13,555 nt of DNA from JAVBNO01 sp031551485 (GCA_031551485.1 JAVBNO010000081.1:1-13555); one strand, 5' to 3'; numbered from the stretch's first letter, positions 1-6,892 are shown. Notes: generated by a model not told the origin, from the letters alone. Program-made: numbers and translations.

Positions 1-491
1 CGGATGCCTCCCGCTGTACCGGTTGCGGGCGGTGTGAAATTGTTTGCTCCACGCGGGCAGGGAAGCCCGCGGCCAAAGACGGCACGATCACTTACAACCC
101 GGTCGTCCAGCCTTCCATCTCCGGCATACAGGTAAGCCGCCATTACAACTTCGGTGTCGATGGGCCAAAGCTGGCCTATCGCTATGAAAACGGTCAATAC
201 GGCAATCTAAGCATGTCCCCGGTTGTCTGCCGCCAGTGTAAAGAGGCCTTTTGTGCCGCCGCCTGTCCCGAGGGTGCCATTACGGCGGACAAAAAAACAG
301 GTGCCCGCGTTGTCAATGCCGATGTGTGTACCGGCTGCGGCGCCTGTGTAGAGGCCTGCCTTTGGAACAGCATTCTTCTGAACCCGCAGAATGAAAAAGC
401 TTTTAAATGTACAAACTGCGGCGCCTGTGTGGACAGCTGCCCCACGGGGGCTCTTTCCCTTGCCGAGTGGAAAGAGGTTTTTGGGGCGTAG
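1..491 (+). CDS. Four-cluster [4Fe-4S] ferredoxin-type electron-transfer subunit (5' truncated), partner of the downstream AOR
   Basis: The reading frame is open from base 3 to the TAG at 489-491, giving 162 visible residues with no start in the window. Sixteen cysteines form four quartets, the pattern of HycB/DmsB/CooF/YdhY-type iron-sulfur proteins. They are C5-x2-C8-x2-C11-x3-C15; C76-x2-C79-x4-C84-x3-C88-P; C109-x2-C112-x2-C115-x3-C119; and C136-x2-C139-x2-C142-x3-C146-P. The first quartet normally sits within 10-20 residues of the N-terminus, so little is probably missing, although a signal peptide cannot be excluded. It lies 35 bases upstream of an AOR-family gene on the same strand. 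By family knowledge it should carry electrons to or from the tungsten/molybdenum enzyme. The exact redox partner beyond AOR is unknown. Confidence 0.9.
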   Translation, partial: DASRCTGCGRCEIVCSTRAGKPAAKDGTITYNPVVQPSISGIQVSRHYNFGVDGPKLAYRYENGQYGNLSMSPVVCRQCKEAFCAAACPEGAITADKKTGARVVNADVCTGCGACVEACLWNSILLNPQNEKAFKCTNCGACVDSCPTGALSLAEWKEVFGA

Positions 492-526
492 GCCCGGTAC
501 CCCAAACATCAAGGAGGTAACAGCCC

Positions 527-2635
527 ATGGCAACAGGATGGACCGGCAAGCTGCTGCGGGTGGATTTGACCGCAGGTACTGTCAAGTCCGACAGCAGCGA
601 GGCCTATAAAGACTACTTAGGCGGCATTGGCTTTGGTTATAAGATCGTTGCGGAAGAAATTGAGGATCTACAAAAGACCGGCGCTTTCGATCCCGAAAAT
701 GTGCTGGTCTTTGCCCCCGGCCCCCTTTCGGGCACGGCGGCGCCCGGCAACTCGGTGACAACGGTAACCGGCCTTTGTCCCATTAATCCGTACCATAGCG
801 TGGCCCATGACAAGATGGAAGGCAATTTCGGAGCGGCCCTGAAGTTGTCGGGTTATGATGCCGTTGTCATCACCGGCGAATCCCCGGCACCGGTCTGGCT
901 GAAAATTGACGGCGAGGATGTCTCACTGGAAAATGCCCAGTACATATGGGGGACCGGCACCAAAAACGCCACCGCCCAAATTGCCGCCGTGTTGGGCGCC
1001 GATGCCACAGTCGCTTCCATCGGTATCGCCGGCGAGCACCTGATTTCCATTGCCAGCATCGTCAATTCGGTCTGTCATTCAGTGGACAGCTTTGGCGCGG
1101 TGATGGGCAAAAAGAAGCTGAAAGCCATTGGGGTGAGGAGTCGGGGCGGTGTGGCGCTGGCCGACGCCGGCGCCCATATGGAAACCTGCGATCTCATTTT
1201 AAAAGAAATGATCGGCGCGGCCGGTGGTGCGGTGGTGCCGGCTACCTCCCAAAGCTTCAGCGATTACGCCAACGCCGACAGCCGCTGGACCGCCCGGCCC
1301 GACCTCTTTTGGGGCGCGGCCTTGCCCGATCCCATCGAGACAGGAGAGTGCCCGCCCGGCGATGTCAAACGCATTGGCTACCGCAGCATGGAGTCAGTGT
1401 ACGACCTGGGCCCCTATGCCGAGCGTTTTACCGTGCGGATGGGCGGTTGCTTCAGCTGCCCCATCAACTGCATCAGCAATTTGAAAGTGCCCGCTTTAGA
1501 AGATTACGGCCTCCAGCCGTATGTGTGCGGGTTGCCTCGCCACTTCAGGCAAGGCAAAGAAATGATGCCCACCGGTACGGCGGGGGACAACGGTGACTTT
1601 TTCGCAAGCCTTGTCAGCACTTCTTTGGCTGACGATTACGGCATTGGCACCTTGGGTGGCGCATTGTCCGGCTGCTTTACCTATGCCTACCATGAGGGCA
1701 TTTTAAAAAGGGTGCTTTCCGATGCGGAATATCAAACGTTTCTCTGGGATAAACTGGACGCCAAAGACCCGGTGTTCCTGCGGGAAGTCTATCGCAAAAT
1801 TGCCTTTAACGAGGGCGAGTTTGCCCGTATTGGCGACGGTGTTTACGCGGTGGCCAGCCGCTGGGGCTTTGGGGACAAATTCTGGAATTCTCCTGCAATT
1901 GCCACATGGTCAAAGCTGGGTTTCACCGGCGAAGGCATTCTACAGGGCGGCGCCCAGGCGGCGGCCATTTTTCACACCATGCACAATATGATGCCGGGAC
2001 GCAGCCCCATTCAAAACCTGTTGGCAAGCGGTTTGCCTTATGATAAGCAGGAGGCGGCGCTGGAAAGCATCAACGCGGTGGGCGCGGTTGGCGCGCTGGA
2101 CAAAGGGGATACCGTCACAGCCCGCAACCACACTAAAATCCGGTTGGCCCGCTGGGCGCTGATCCGTGGCGCGCTGCTTCAAAGTCTGACCCTCTGCGAT
2201 CAAATTTGGCCCATGTTGCTTTCGCCCGCAAAAGACCGCGACTACAAAGGAGACAGCGCGCTGGAGGCAACATTGCTCTCCGGTGCCACCGGCCAAAAAT
2301 ATACCGAGGATGATTTGGAACTGATTGGCGAGCGGATTGTCACCATGGCCCGGGCGATTACCACGCTGTCCATGGGTTCCAAGGACATGGCAATTGACCA
2401 CGACACCCTTTCCGAGTGGGTATATACCGTCGACGAGCAAAACCCCACAGCCCCCCGCCTCGACCGGGATGATATGAAGGCCGCTTTTGCGGCATTTTAC
2501 AAGATCATGGGTTGGGACGAGTCTACCGGTATACCCACAAAAGATACACTGGAACGCTTGGGCCTTGGCGACATCGCCAAACGGCTGGAAACGTCCACCG
2601 GCGACGCGGCCGCAAACGCCCCGGTCAATGGATAG
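527..2635 (+). CDS. Aldehyde ferredoxin oxidoreductase family protein (tungsten/molybdopterin enzyme)
   Basis: 702 residues with the AOR-type N-terminus (GWTGKLLRVDLTAG) and the conserved 'PGPLSGTAAPGNS' loop that follows it. AOR enzymes use a bis-pterin W/Mo cofactor and a nearby [4Fe-4S] cluster to oxidise aldehydes with ferredoxin. The cluster ligands are visible: C308-x2-C311-x3-C315, plus a distal Cys at about 557 in 'LTLCD', matching the spacing logic of Pyrococcus AOR. The start is set by AAGGAGG at 511-517, nine bases before the ATG. At about 700 residues it is longer than classic AORs (about 600). There is no twin-arginine or other signal peptide, so it should be cytoplasmic unless carried by a partner. 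It sits between the polyferredoxin gene and tatA. Substrate cannot be inferred; it could be a YdhV- or BamB-like branch rather than a true aldehyde oxidoreductase. Confidence 0.93.
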   Translation: MATGWTGKLLRVDLTAGTVKSDSSEAYKDYLGGIGFGYKIVAEEIEDLQKTGAFDPENVLVFAPGPLSGTAAPGNSVTTVTGLCPINPYHSVAHDKMEGNFGAALKLSGYDAVVITGESPAPVWLKIDGEDVSLENAQYIWGTGTKNATAQIAAVLGADATVASIGIAGEHLISIASIVNSVCHSVDSFGAVMGKKKLKAIGVRSRGGVALADAGAHMETCDLILKEMIGAAGGAVVPATSQSFSDYANADSRWTARPDLFWGAALPDPIETGECPPGDVKRIGYRSMESVYDLGPYAERFTVRMGGCFSCPINCISNLKVPALEDYGLQPYVCGLPRHFRQGKEMMPTGTAGDNGDFFASLVSTSLADDYGIGTLGGALSGCFTYAYHEGILKRVLSDAEYQTFLWDKLDAKDPVFLREVYRKIAFNEGEFARIGDGVYAVASRWGFGDKFWNSPAIATWSKLGFTGEGILQGGAQAAAIFHTMHNMMPGRSPIQNLLASGLPYDKQEAALESINAVGAVGALDKGDTVTARNHTKIRLARWALIRGALLQSLTLCDQIWPMLLSPAKDRDYKGDSALEATLLSGATGQKYTEDDLELIGERIVTMARAITTLSMGSKDMAIDHDTLSEWVYTVDEQNPTAPRLDRDDMKAAFAAFYKIMGWDESTGIPTKDTLERLGLGDIAKRLETSTGDAAANAPVNG

Positions 2636-2657
2636 TAAAAATAAAGAGGTGAAATGA

Positions 2658-2840
2658 ATGTTTGGCAGAATCGGACCCTGGGAACTGATTTTGGTGCTGG
2701 TGATTGCGCTGGTCATCTTTGGCCCTTCCAAGCTGCCGGAAATCGGCAAAAGCCTGGGCAAAGCTTTTACTGAGTTTAAAAGTGCCATGAATACAAAGGA
2801 CAGCGGCCCTGCAAACGACGACAAGGGCAATGAAAAATAA
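2658..2840 (+). CDS. tatA: Sec-independent (twin-arginine) translocase subunit TatA/TatE family
   Basis: 60 residues with the standard TatA layout: a short N-terminus, one membrane helix at about residues 8-21, the hinge motif FGPSKLPEIG at 21-30, an amphipathic helix (KSLGKAFTEFK, 31-41) and a charged, disordered tail. TatA oligomers form the pore through which folded, often cofactor-loaded proteins cross the membrane. The start is supported by AGAGGTGAA just upstream. It begins 22 bases after the AOR stop, and its last codons overlap the start of tatC by 11 bases, so co-transcription and translational coupling are likely. It is at the short end for TatA but keeps all core elements. Confidence 0.95.
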   Translation: MFGRIGPWELILVLVIALVIFGPSKLPEIGKSLGKAFTEFKSAMNTKDSGPANDDKGNEK

Positions 2841-3555
2841 GGACAAAAAGCTGACGCTCATCGAGCATTTGGCCGAACTTAGGGTGCGTTTGATGATTCT
2901 GATCGTCGTCAATTTGGCGGCTATCATCGGATGCTATTTGTTTGTGGGTGACATCGTTGTCTATCTGTTGGCCCTTGCCAAAAATATGTCACTGGTGTAT
3001 TTGTCGCCGCCGGAGCTTTTTTTAAGTTATCTCCAGCTGTCGGCCATCGGCGGCCTTGTGTTAATGTCGCCGGTCACTATTTTTGTCGTCTGGGGCTATG
3101 TGGCCCCTGCCCTGTATACAAAGGAAAAAATAGCCATTCTATTGGCTCTTGTGTTCGGCCTTGTGTGCTTTGTGGGCGGAGCGGTATTTTGCTATTTCAC
3201 AGTGCTGCCCATCACGCTGGAGTTTTTTTACCGGATGCAGGTGCCGGAGGTAACGGCCACCATCTCTTTTGCCTCCTTTATGGATTTCGTCAACTCCATG
3301 CTTTTCTCTTTCGGCCTGGTCTTCGAAATGCCGGTGCTGGGTGGGGTGTTGGCGGCTTTTGGCATCCTCAAGGCAAAATTTCTCACAAAGTTTCGCGGCC
3401 ATATCATCGTTGTCATTTTTTTGGTGGCCGCTTGGATTACCCCGCCCGACGTAGTGTCCCAGGTGCTGTTGGCCCTGCCCATGGTTGCGCTGTTTGAGGT
3501 GACTGTCCTCATCTGCCGGATGCTTGAGGCAGGCCGCAGGTCCAAAGACGCATAA
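2830..3555 (+). CDS. tatC: Sec-independent (twin-arginine) translocase subunit TatC
   Basis: 241 residues, normal for TatC. TatC is the multi-spanning membrane receptor for twin-arginine signal peptides. The cytoplasmic N-terminal motif HLAELRVR is at residues 13-20. It is followed by six predicted membrane segments with the family motifs 'SPPELF', 'APALYTKEK', 'FGLVFEMPVL' and, before the last helices, 'WITPPDVVSQVLLALPM'. It overlaps tatA by 11 bases. No tatB is present, as is usual in Firmicutes where TatA and TatC suffice. Its position directly behind the polyferredoxin and AOR genes suggests the pair serves a substrate of this redox complex. That substrate is not visible in the window and may lie upstream of it. 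Confidence 0.97.
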   Translation: MKNKDKKLTLIEHLAELRVRLMILIVVNLAAIIGCYLFVGDIVVYLLALAKNMSLVYLSPPELFLSYLQLSAIGGLVLMSPVTIFVVWGYVAPALYTKEKIAILLALVFGLVCFVGGAVFCYFTVLPITLEFFYRMQVPEVTATISFASFMDFVNSMLFSFGLVFEMPVLGGVLAAFGILKAKFLTKFRGHIIVVIFLVAAWITPPDVVSQVLLALPMVALFEVTVLICRMLEAGRRSKDA

Positions 3556-3582
3556 TACACCCGGCATACTGCGATCAAAATG

Positions 3583-3612
3583 GCCCATGGCGCCATACAG
3601 GCTGCCATGGGC
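3583..3612 (+). terminator. Possible weak terminator or hairpin after tatC
   Basis: A 9-bp perfect inverted repeat (GCCCATGGC at 3583-3591 and GCCATGGGC at 3604-3612) with a 12-base loop lies 27 bases after the tatC stop. Only three T residues follow, so it is a poor intrinsic terminator and could just be a hairpin. Confidence 0.3.
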
Positions 3613-3652
3613 TTTGCACGTGTTGATGCACGGACCCAAGCCTCGCACAGTA

Positions 3653-3680
3653 TTGCAGTTTCAATAAAATGTGCTAAGAT
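3653..3680 (+). promoter_or_regulatory. Candidate extended -10 promoter for deoB
   Basis: TTGCAG at 3653-3658 and TAAGAT at 3675-3680 are 16 bases apart. TGC directly before the -10 hexamer gives an extended -10 (TGn) signature, which can compensate for the weak -35. It lies 49 bases upstream of the deoB start codon. Confidence 0.4.
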
Positions 3681-3729
3681 AACAGGTAGGCTCCATTGTG
3701 GTAAGAGTGGCAGAAGGAGTGGATGAATC

Positions 3730-4899
3730 ATGACCAAACGGGCCTTTTTAATTGTATTGGACAGCCTTGGCATTGGCGAAATGCCCGATGCCGACCGCTA
3801 TGGCGATGTCGGCAGCAATACCCTGCGGGCCATCTCGGCCCAACCCGAATGTGTGACCCCCAATTTGCAGGCGCTGGGTTTCTATAATATTGATGGCGTG
3901 GACTATCACGAAAAAGCAGCTGCCCCCAAAGGCAGCTTTGCCCGGATGACCGAGGCGTCGGCCGGCAAAGACACCATCATCGGCCACTGGGAAATTGGCG
4001 GTCTTGTTTCCCCGGCGCCCATGCCGGTTTATCCCGACGGTTTTCCGCCCGATGTGGTGGCGGCGCTGGAAGCCAGCTTTCAGAAAAAGATTCTTTGCAA
4101 CAAACCCTATTCAGGTACCGAGGTTATTGCCGATTATGGCCGCGAGCATGTGGCCACCGGCTGCCCCATTGTCTATACTTCGGCAGACAGCGTGCTGCAA
4201 ATTGCCGCCCACGAGGATATGATTCCGCCTGCCCAGCTCTATAAAATGTGCGAAGTAGCCCGCCGGATTATGACAGGCCCCCACGGCGTGGGCCGTATTA
4301 TTGCCCGGCCCTTTGTGGGGCAGTATCCCGACTACACCCGCACCAGCAACCGTCATGATTTTTCCATTCAGCCTACTGGCAAAACGGTTCTGGACATGCT
4401 GGCCGCTGCCGGATATGACACCATTGGCGTAGGAAAAATTTACGATATTTTCGCGGGTGCGGGTGTTCAACGCACCACCCGCACCAAAAGTAATATGGAC
4501 GGCATGGAACAAACGCTGTCCATCGCCAAAGGCAGTTTCAATGGATTGTGCTTTGTCAATCTGGTGGATTTTGATATGCTGTATGGCCACCGCAACAATG
4601 CAAAAGGATATGCCGCAGCCCTGACCCAATTTGACCAGTGGCTGGGGGATTTTATGCCTGTGCTGGGTAAAGAGGATATTGTCATTCTGACGGCGGACCA
4701 CGGTTGCGATCCCACAACCGAAAGCACCGACCATTCCCGGGAATACACCCCCATGCTCATCTTTGGCGAACCGGTGGCAAGTGGCCGCAATCTGGGCACC
4801 CGTGCCACCTTTGCGGACATTGCGGCCACCATCTGCGCCTATTTTGACATCCCTAACGAAACGGCGGGCCAAAGCTTTTGGCAAGACGTCGCCAAGTAA
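3730..4899 (+). CDS. deoB: Phosphopentomutase
   Basis: 389 residues, the normal DeoB length. This alkaline-phosphatase-superfamily mutase interconverts (deoxy)ribose 1-phosphate and 5-phosphate, linking nucleoside breakdown to pentose metabolism. The Mn-binding and catalytic features are visible: D11 in 'VLDSLGIGEMPDA'; T82 in 'DTIIGHWE', equivalent to the phosphorylated Thr of characterised bacterial enzymes; 'VDFDMLYGHR'; and D323-H324-G325-C326-D327 in 'TADHGCDP', followed by 'STDHSREYTP'. The start is set by AGAAGGAG at 3712-3719. An out-of-frame ATG at 3723 is ignored. It probably forms a two-gene unit with the HEAT-like gene 26 bases downstream. It has no obvious functional link to the preceding tat/AOR genes. 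Confidence 0.97.
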   Translation: MTKRAFLIVLDSLGIGEMPDADRYGDVGSNTLRAISAQPECVTPNLQALGFYNIDGVDYHEKAAAPKGSFARMTEASAGKDTIIGHWEIGGLVSPAPMPVYPDGFPPDVVAALEASFQKKILCNKPYSGTEVIADYGREHVATGCPIVYTSADSVLQIAAHEDMIPPAQLYKMCEVARRIMTGPHGVGRIIARPFVGQYPDYTRTSNRHDFSIQPTGKTVLDMLAAAGYDTIGVGKIYDIFAGAGVQRTTRTKSNMDGMEQTLSIAKGSFNGLCFVNLVDFDMLYGHRNNAKGYAAALTQFDQWLGDFMPVLGKEDIVILTADHGCDPTTESTDHSREYTPMLIFGEPVASGRNLGTRATFADIAATICAYFDIPNETAGQSFWQDVAK

Positions 4900-4925
4900 A
4901 GTGACATGGCAAGGAGGCACACAAT

Positions 4926-5543
4926 ATGTGGGAGCGTCTGGCCTGCAGCTTGGGCCGAAATGATGAAGCGCCTAATGTGGAATTGGCCAAAGAACTGCTG
5001 GCGAAAAGAGACACGGCGGACATTGCCGAAATGGCCGCCGGGCTGCGGGAGAAAAACAAAGCCGTTGCCAATGACTGCATCAAAGTGCTGTACGAAATCG
5101 GAGCAGGCGACCCTGCTCTCATCGCCGATTACACCGCCGATTTCCTCGATCTGCTGGGCAGCAGGGACAACCGAATGGTCTGGGGCGCCATGACCGCCCT
5201 TGGCCAGGTAACCGCCCTGCGCCCCGATGTTGTTTTCGCCCGCCTTTCGGATGTGGTGAAGGCCTACGAAAAGGGCAGCGTCATTACGGTGGACAATGCC
5301 ATTAGCGTTTTGGCCCATTTGTGTGTCGCAGGCCCCCATTACGCAAAAAGCGTCTTTCCCATTTTGCTGCGCCACCTTGAAACCTGCCGCCCCAAAGAAA
5401 TCCCCCAGCATGCCCAGCGTATGGCCGTGTGTATACATCGACACAACCAAGCCGATTTTTGGGCGGTGTTGGCCCGGCGGGAGGCATTGCTCACCGCCGC
5501 CCAGCAAAGCCGTATTCAAAAACTCAAAAGACAGCTGGCGTAA
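4926..5543 (+). CDS. HEAT-repeat-like helical protein, function unknown
   Basis: 205 residues, soluble, with no signal peptide or membrane helix. The sequence is a run of amphipathic helix pairs with HEAT-like spacing, for example 'VANDCIKVLYEIGAGDP', 'RMVWGAMTALGQVTALRPD', 'VDNAISVLAHLCVAGP' and 'VFPILLRHLETC'. Such folds usually bind proteins or nucleic acids; no catalytic motif is visible. The start has a good AAGGAGG site at 4910-4916. It begins 26 bases after deoB and is followed by a strong terminator, so it is the last gene of the deoB unit. The link to nucleoside metabolism may be only transcriptional. The gene itself looks intact; the function is not known to me. Confidence 0.8.
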   Translation: MWERLACSLGRNDEAPNVELAKELLAKRDTADIAEMAAGLREKNKAVANDCIKVLYEIGAGDPALIADYTADFLDLLGSRDNRMVWGAMTALGQVTALRPDVVFARLSDVVKAYEKGSVITVDNAISVLAHLCVAGPHYAKSVFPILLRHLETCRPKEIPQHAQRMAVCIHRHNQADFWAVLARREALLTAAQQSRIQKLKRQLA

Positions 5544-5557
5544 ACGATACATCAGTT

Positions 5558-5589
5558 AAAATCCGCTCCCCATTGGGGAGCGGATTTTT
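5558..5589. terminator. Strong bidirectional intrinsic terminator
   Basis: A 14-bp perfect stem (5558-5571 with 5575-5588) has a three-base loop, a GC-rich core (CCGCTCCCC/GGGGAGCGG) and A/T tracts on both flanks. It therefore has a U-tract in either direction. It sits between the convergent HEAT-like gene (+) and the ArAE-like gene (-) and should end both transcripts. Confidence 0.92.
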
Positions 5590-5628
5590 GTGGTTTTTTC
5601 ACTTTTTGATACAAGGAAACAAGCTGAC

Positions 5629-6186
5629 TTAATCAGGAGGTTGTTGTTGCGCTATCTCCGCCTGCTCGGCAGCCTCTGCCGGGGCAATGGGCGGCGCAGC
5701 CTCAATCGGCTTTGGTTTGCGAATAATCAAATTGATCACGACCGAAATCGCAATGCCGATGCCGCTGTCTAAAACACGGTTCATGGCGTAGGAAAAAGGG
5801 TGGGTGAGGCTGGGGTCAAATACCACAATCAAAAATACAACCAAGCTCATGGAAATGATTTGCGGATAGCCCAGCAGATTGCAAAGAAAGATAATGAGCA
5901 TGGTGCCCAGCGCCGCCGCCAGCAAATTGATAATACGGCCGGTATGAACAGAATTGATCGAAACCAGCACAGCACCCAAAATGCCGCCAAACAGCGTTCC
6001 GGCAATTCGCTTCACGCTCTCGCTCATCGCCTCCTCAATTGTGCTTTGCATCGAAACAATAGCGGCAATACAGGCCAAAATCAGGCCGCCGGGCCTGTCC
6101 ACATACCAGTACACAATGATGCAAATGGCAACAGCCAGCGTGGTTTTGACATTGCGCATGCCAACGTGCCATTTTGAGTTGGTCAT
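5629..6186 (-). CDS. ArAE_1 / FUSC-like membrane protein (putative aromatic acid exporter family, short form)
   Basis: 185 residues with about six hydrophobic segments at roughly 13-28, 33-48, 60-80, 84-104, 108-123 and 140-156. The family signatures are present: 'GMRNVKTTLAV' at the N-terminus, 'RIAGTLFGG' in the third helix and 'NRVLDSGIGIAISVVIN' in the last helix. These match the aromatic acid exporter family 1 membrane domain. Typical members are about 330 residues with a soluble C-terminal domain. Here that domain is replaced by a short Ala/Glu/Gln/Pro-rich tail. The start is supported by GGGGAG on the - strand (complement of 6195-6200). Aromatic export is a family label, not shown; the truncated form may do something else. 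The candidate RNA/attenuator lies directly upstream. Confidence 0.85.
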   Translation of the reverse strand: MTNSKWHVGMRNVKTTLAVAICIIVYWYVDRPGGLILACIAAIVSMQSTIEEAMSESVKRIAGTLFGGILGAVLVSINSVHTGRIINLLAAALGTMLIIFLCNLLGYPQIISMSLVVFLIVVFDPSLTHPFSYAMNRVLDSGIGIAISVVINLIIRKPKPIEAAPPIAPAEAAEQAEIAQQQPPD

Positions 6187-6225
6187 ACAAAAAACTCCCC
6201 TGTCCTAACCTTGTCTTTTGCCTAT

Positions 6226-6254
6226 AGTTTACCGCACCAGCCCAATGAATACAA
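6226..6254 (-). promoter_or_regulatory. Weak candidate promoter for the ArAE-like gene
   Basis: On the - strand TTGTAT (6249-6254) and TAAACT (6226-6231) are separated by 17 bases, 40 bases before the start codon. The hexamers match consensus at 3/6 and 4/6, so this is tentative. If it is not used, the gene depends on read-through of the upstream hairpin. Confidence 0.3.
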
Positions 6255-6297
6255 TCTGTATTTGATAAAACTTCCAGACTGGCGGCTTTTGGCGATG

Positions 6298-6340
6298 AAA
6301 AAGCACACAACCCCGCACAATCGTGCGGGGTTGTGTGCTT
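6298..6340 (-). terminator. Strong intrinsic terminator (or attenuator), - strand
   Basis: An 18-bp perfect inverted repeat (6301-6318 with 6323-6340) has a four-base loop. On the - strand it is followed by five T residues (complement of 6298-6302); no T-run follows it on the + strand. It therefore ends transcription arriving from the right. It lies 112 bases before the ArAE start, which also fits an attenuator. Confidence 0.88.
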
Positions 6341-6437
6341 CTTGAAGAGTCCGAGGGGAGTCGGAGATATCGAAAAAAAGAAGTTATCAATTATCAAAAT
6401 GTCATCTATTAATGACAAAACAAGAGAACAGAACTCT
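6298..6437 (-). ncRNA. Candidate small RNA, or attenuated 5' leader of the ArAE-like gene
   Basis: About 140 bases lie between a consensus - strand promoter and a perfect terminator hairpin, with no credible ORF. In transcript order there are four hairpins: an AGAGAG/TTCTCT stem at the 5' end; a GTCAT/ATGAC stem with a six-base loop (6401-6416); a TCCGA/TCGGA stem presenting a CUCCCC loop (6350-6365); and the 18-bp terminator. CTTCTT and AAGAAG can pair around the third hairpin. This is the layout of a Firmicute small RNA with a C-rich seed. A leader attenuator is equally possible because the ArAE gene follows on the same strand. I recognise no known riboswitch class in it. Expression is inferred only. 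Confidence 0.55.
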
Positions 6438-6443
6438 CTCTTT

Positions 6444-6472
6444 ATTATAGCCGTAAGATCAAAATATTGCAA
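6444..6472 (-). promoter_or_regulatory. Near-consensus sigma-A promoter driving the candidate RNA
   Basis: On the - strand TTGCAA (6467-6472) and a perfect TATAAT (6444-6449) are separated by exactly 17 bases. The predicted start is near 6437. No ORF begins within the next 140 bases before the terminator. Confidence 0.75.
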
Positions 6473-6484
6473 CCTAATAAACGT

Positions 6485-6507
6485 TTTTTTGTAGAATTTA
6501 CAAAAAA
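6485..6507. promoter_or_regulatory. 9+9 bp inverted repeat, putative operator upstream of the RNA promoter
   Basis: TTTTTTGTA (6485-6493) and TACAAAAAA (6499-6507) are perfect inverted arms around a five-base spacer. The site lies 12 bases upstream of the -35 hexamer of the candidate RNA promoter, a position typical for an activator. It is about 30 bases after the LuxR stop but lacks the GC stem of a terminator. It could be only AT-rich coincidence. Confidence 0.4.
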
Positions 6508-6535
6508 TATAAAATTGCCGATCGATACGCTTGCG

Positions 6536-6892
6536 CTATGCAGTGAAAGCCTTTGCCAATTCTCTATATAAAATAATCAATTCAGCCCGGGAGGTAACCC
6601 CCAGCTTTTTATATAATTTCGTTTGATGTGTGTTAACAGTTGAATACGAAAGCCCCAATTGCTTCGCCACTTGCCGCAAAGTGTACCCCTCGATTAAAAG
6701 AGCAAAAACATCTCCTTCTCTGGGAGATAGCGTTTCCAACATTTCAATGCGCTCGTTTTTGGAGCCTTTCCGGGTTTTGCGTGGTTTTTTTGTGCTTACC
6801 GTTTGGGTTGTGGTAATCGTTCGCTCAAATGCTTCCTCATCCACTTCGCCGTTTTCAGCAAAGGCAGCCTTAAGTCGGTCAAACAGGCCCAT
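6536..6892 (-). CDS. Single-domain LuxR/GerE-type HTH transcriptional regulator
   Basis: 118 residues from the preferred start. Residues 54-108 form a LuxR/GerE helix-turn-helix domain (LSPREGDVFALLIEGYT, then 'VAKQLGLSYSTVNTHQTKLYKKLGVTSRAEL'), the DNA-binding half of response regulators. Residues 1-50 are a short, charged, Lys/Arg- and Thr-rich segment with no receiver, sensor or ligand domain. It may be a minimal regulator, possibly membrane-peripheral or controlled by abundance. The start at 6892 is chosen because a GGGGGGTGA site precedes it by a few bases. The frame stays open for 22 more codons upstream, but without a good site. It has its own promoter at 6991-7019. Nearby targets may include the promoter at 6444-6472. 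Confidence 0.85.
   Translation of the reverse strand: MGLFDRLKAAFAENGEVDEEAFERTITTTQTVSTKKPRKTRKGSKNERIEMLETLSPREGDVFALLIEGYTLRQVAKQLGLSYSTVNTHQTKLYKKLGVTSRAELIILYRELAKAFTA

Noticed and set aside
1940..2830. Long - strand open frame opposite the end of the AOR gene and tatA
   Set aside because: The + strand frames are clear AOR and TatA sequences with proper start sites. The - strand product has no recognisable domain.
6035..6472. Open frame of about 145 codons on the - strand covering the candidate RNA and the start of the ArAE gene
   Set aside because: It is Cys/His-rich without a domain, runs through a perfect terminator hairpin and overlaps the ArAE gene out of frame.
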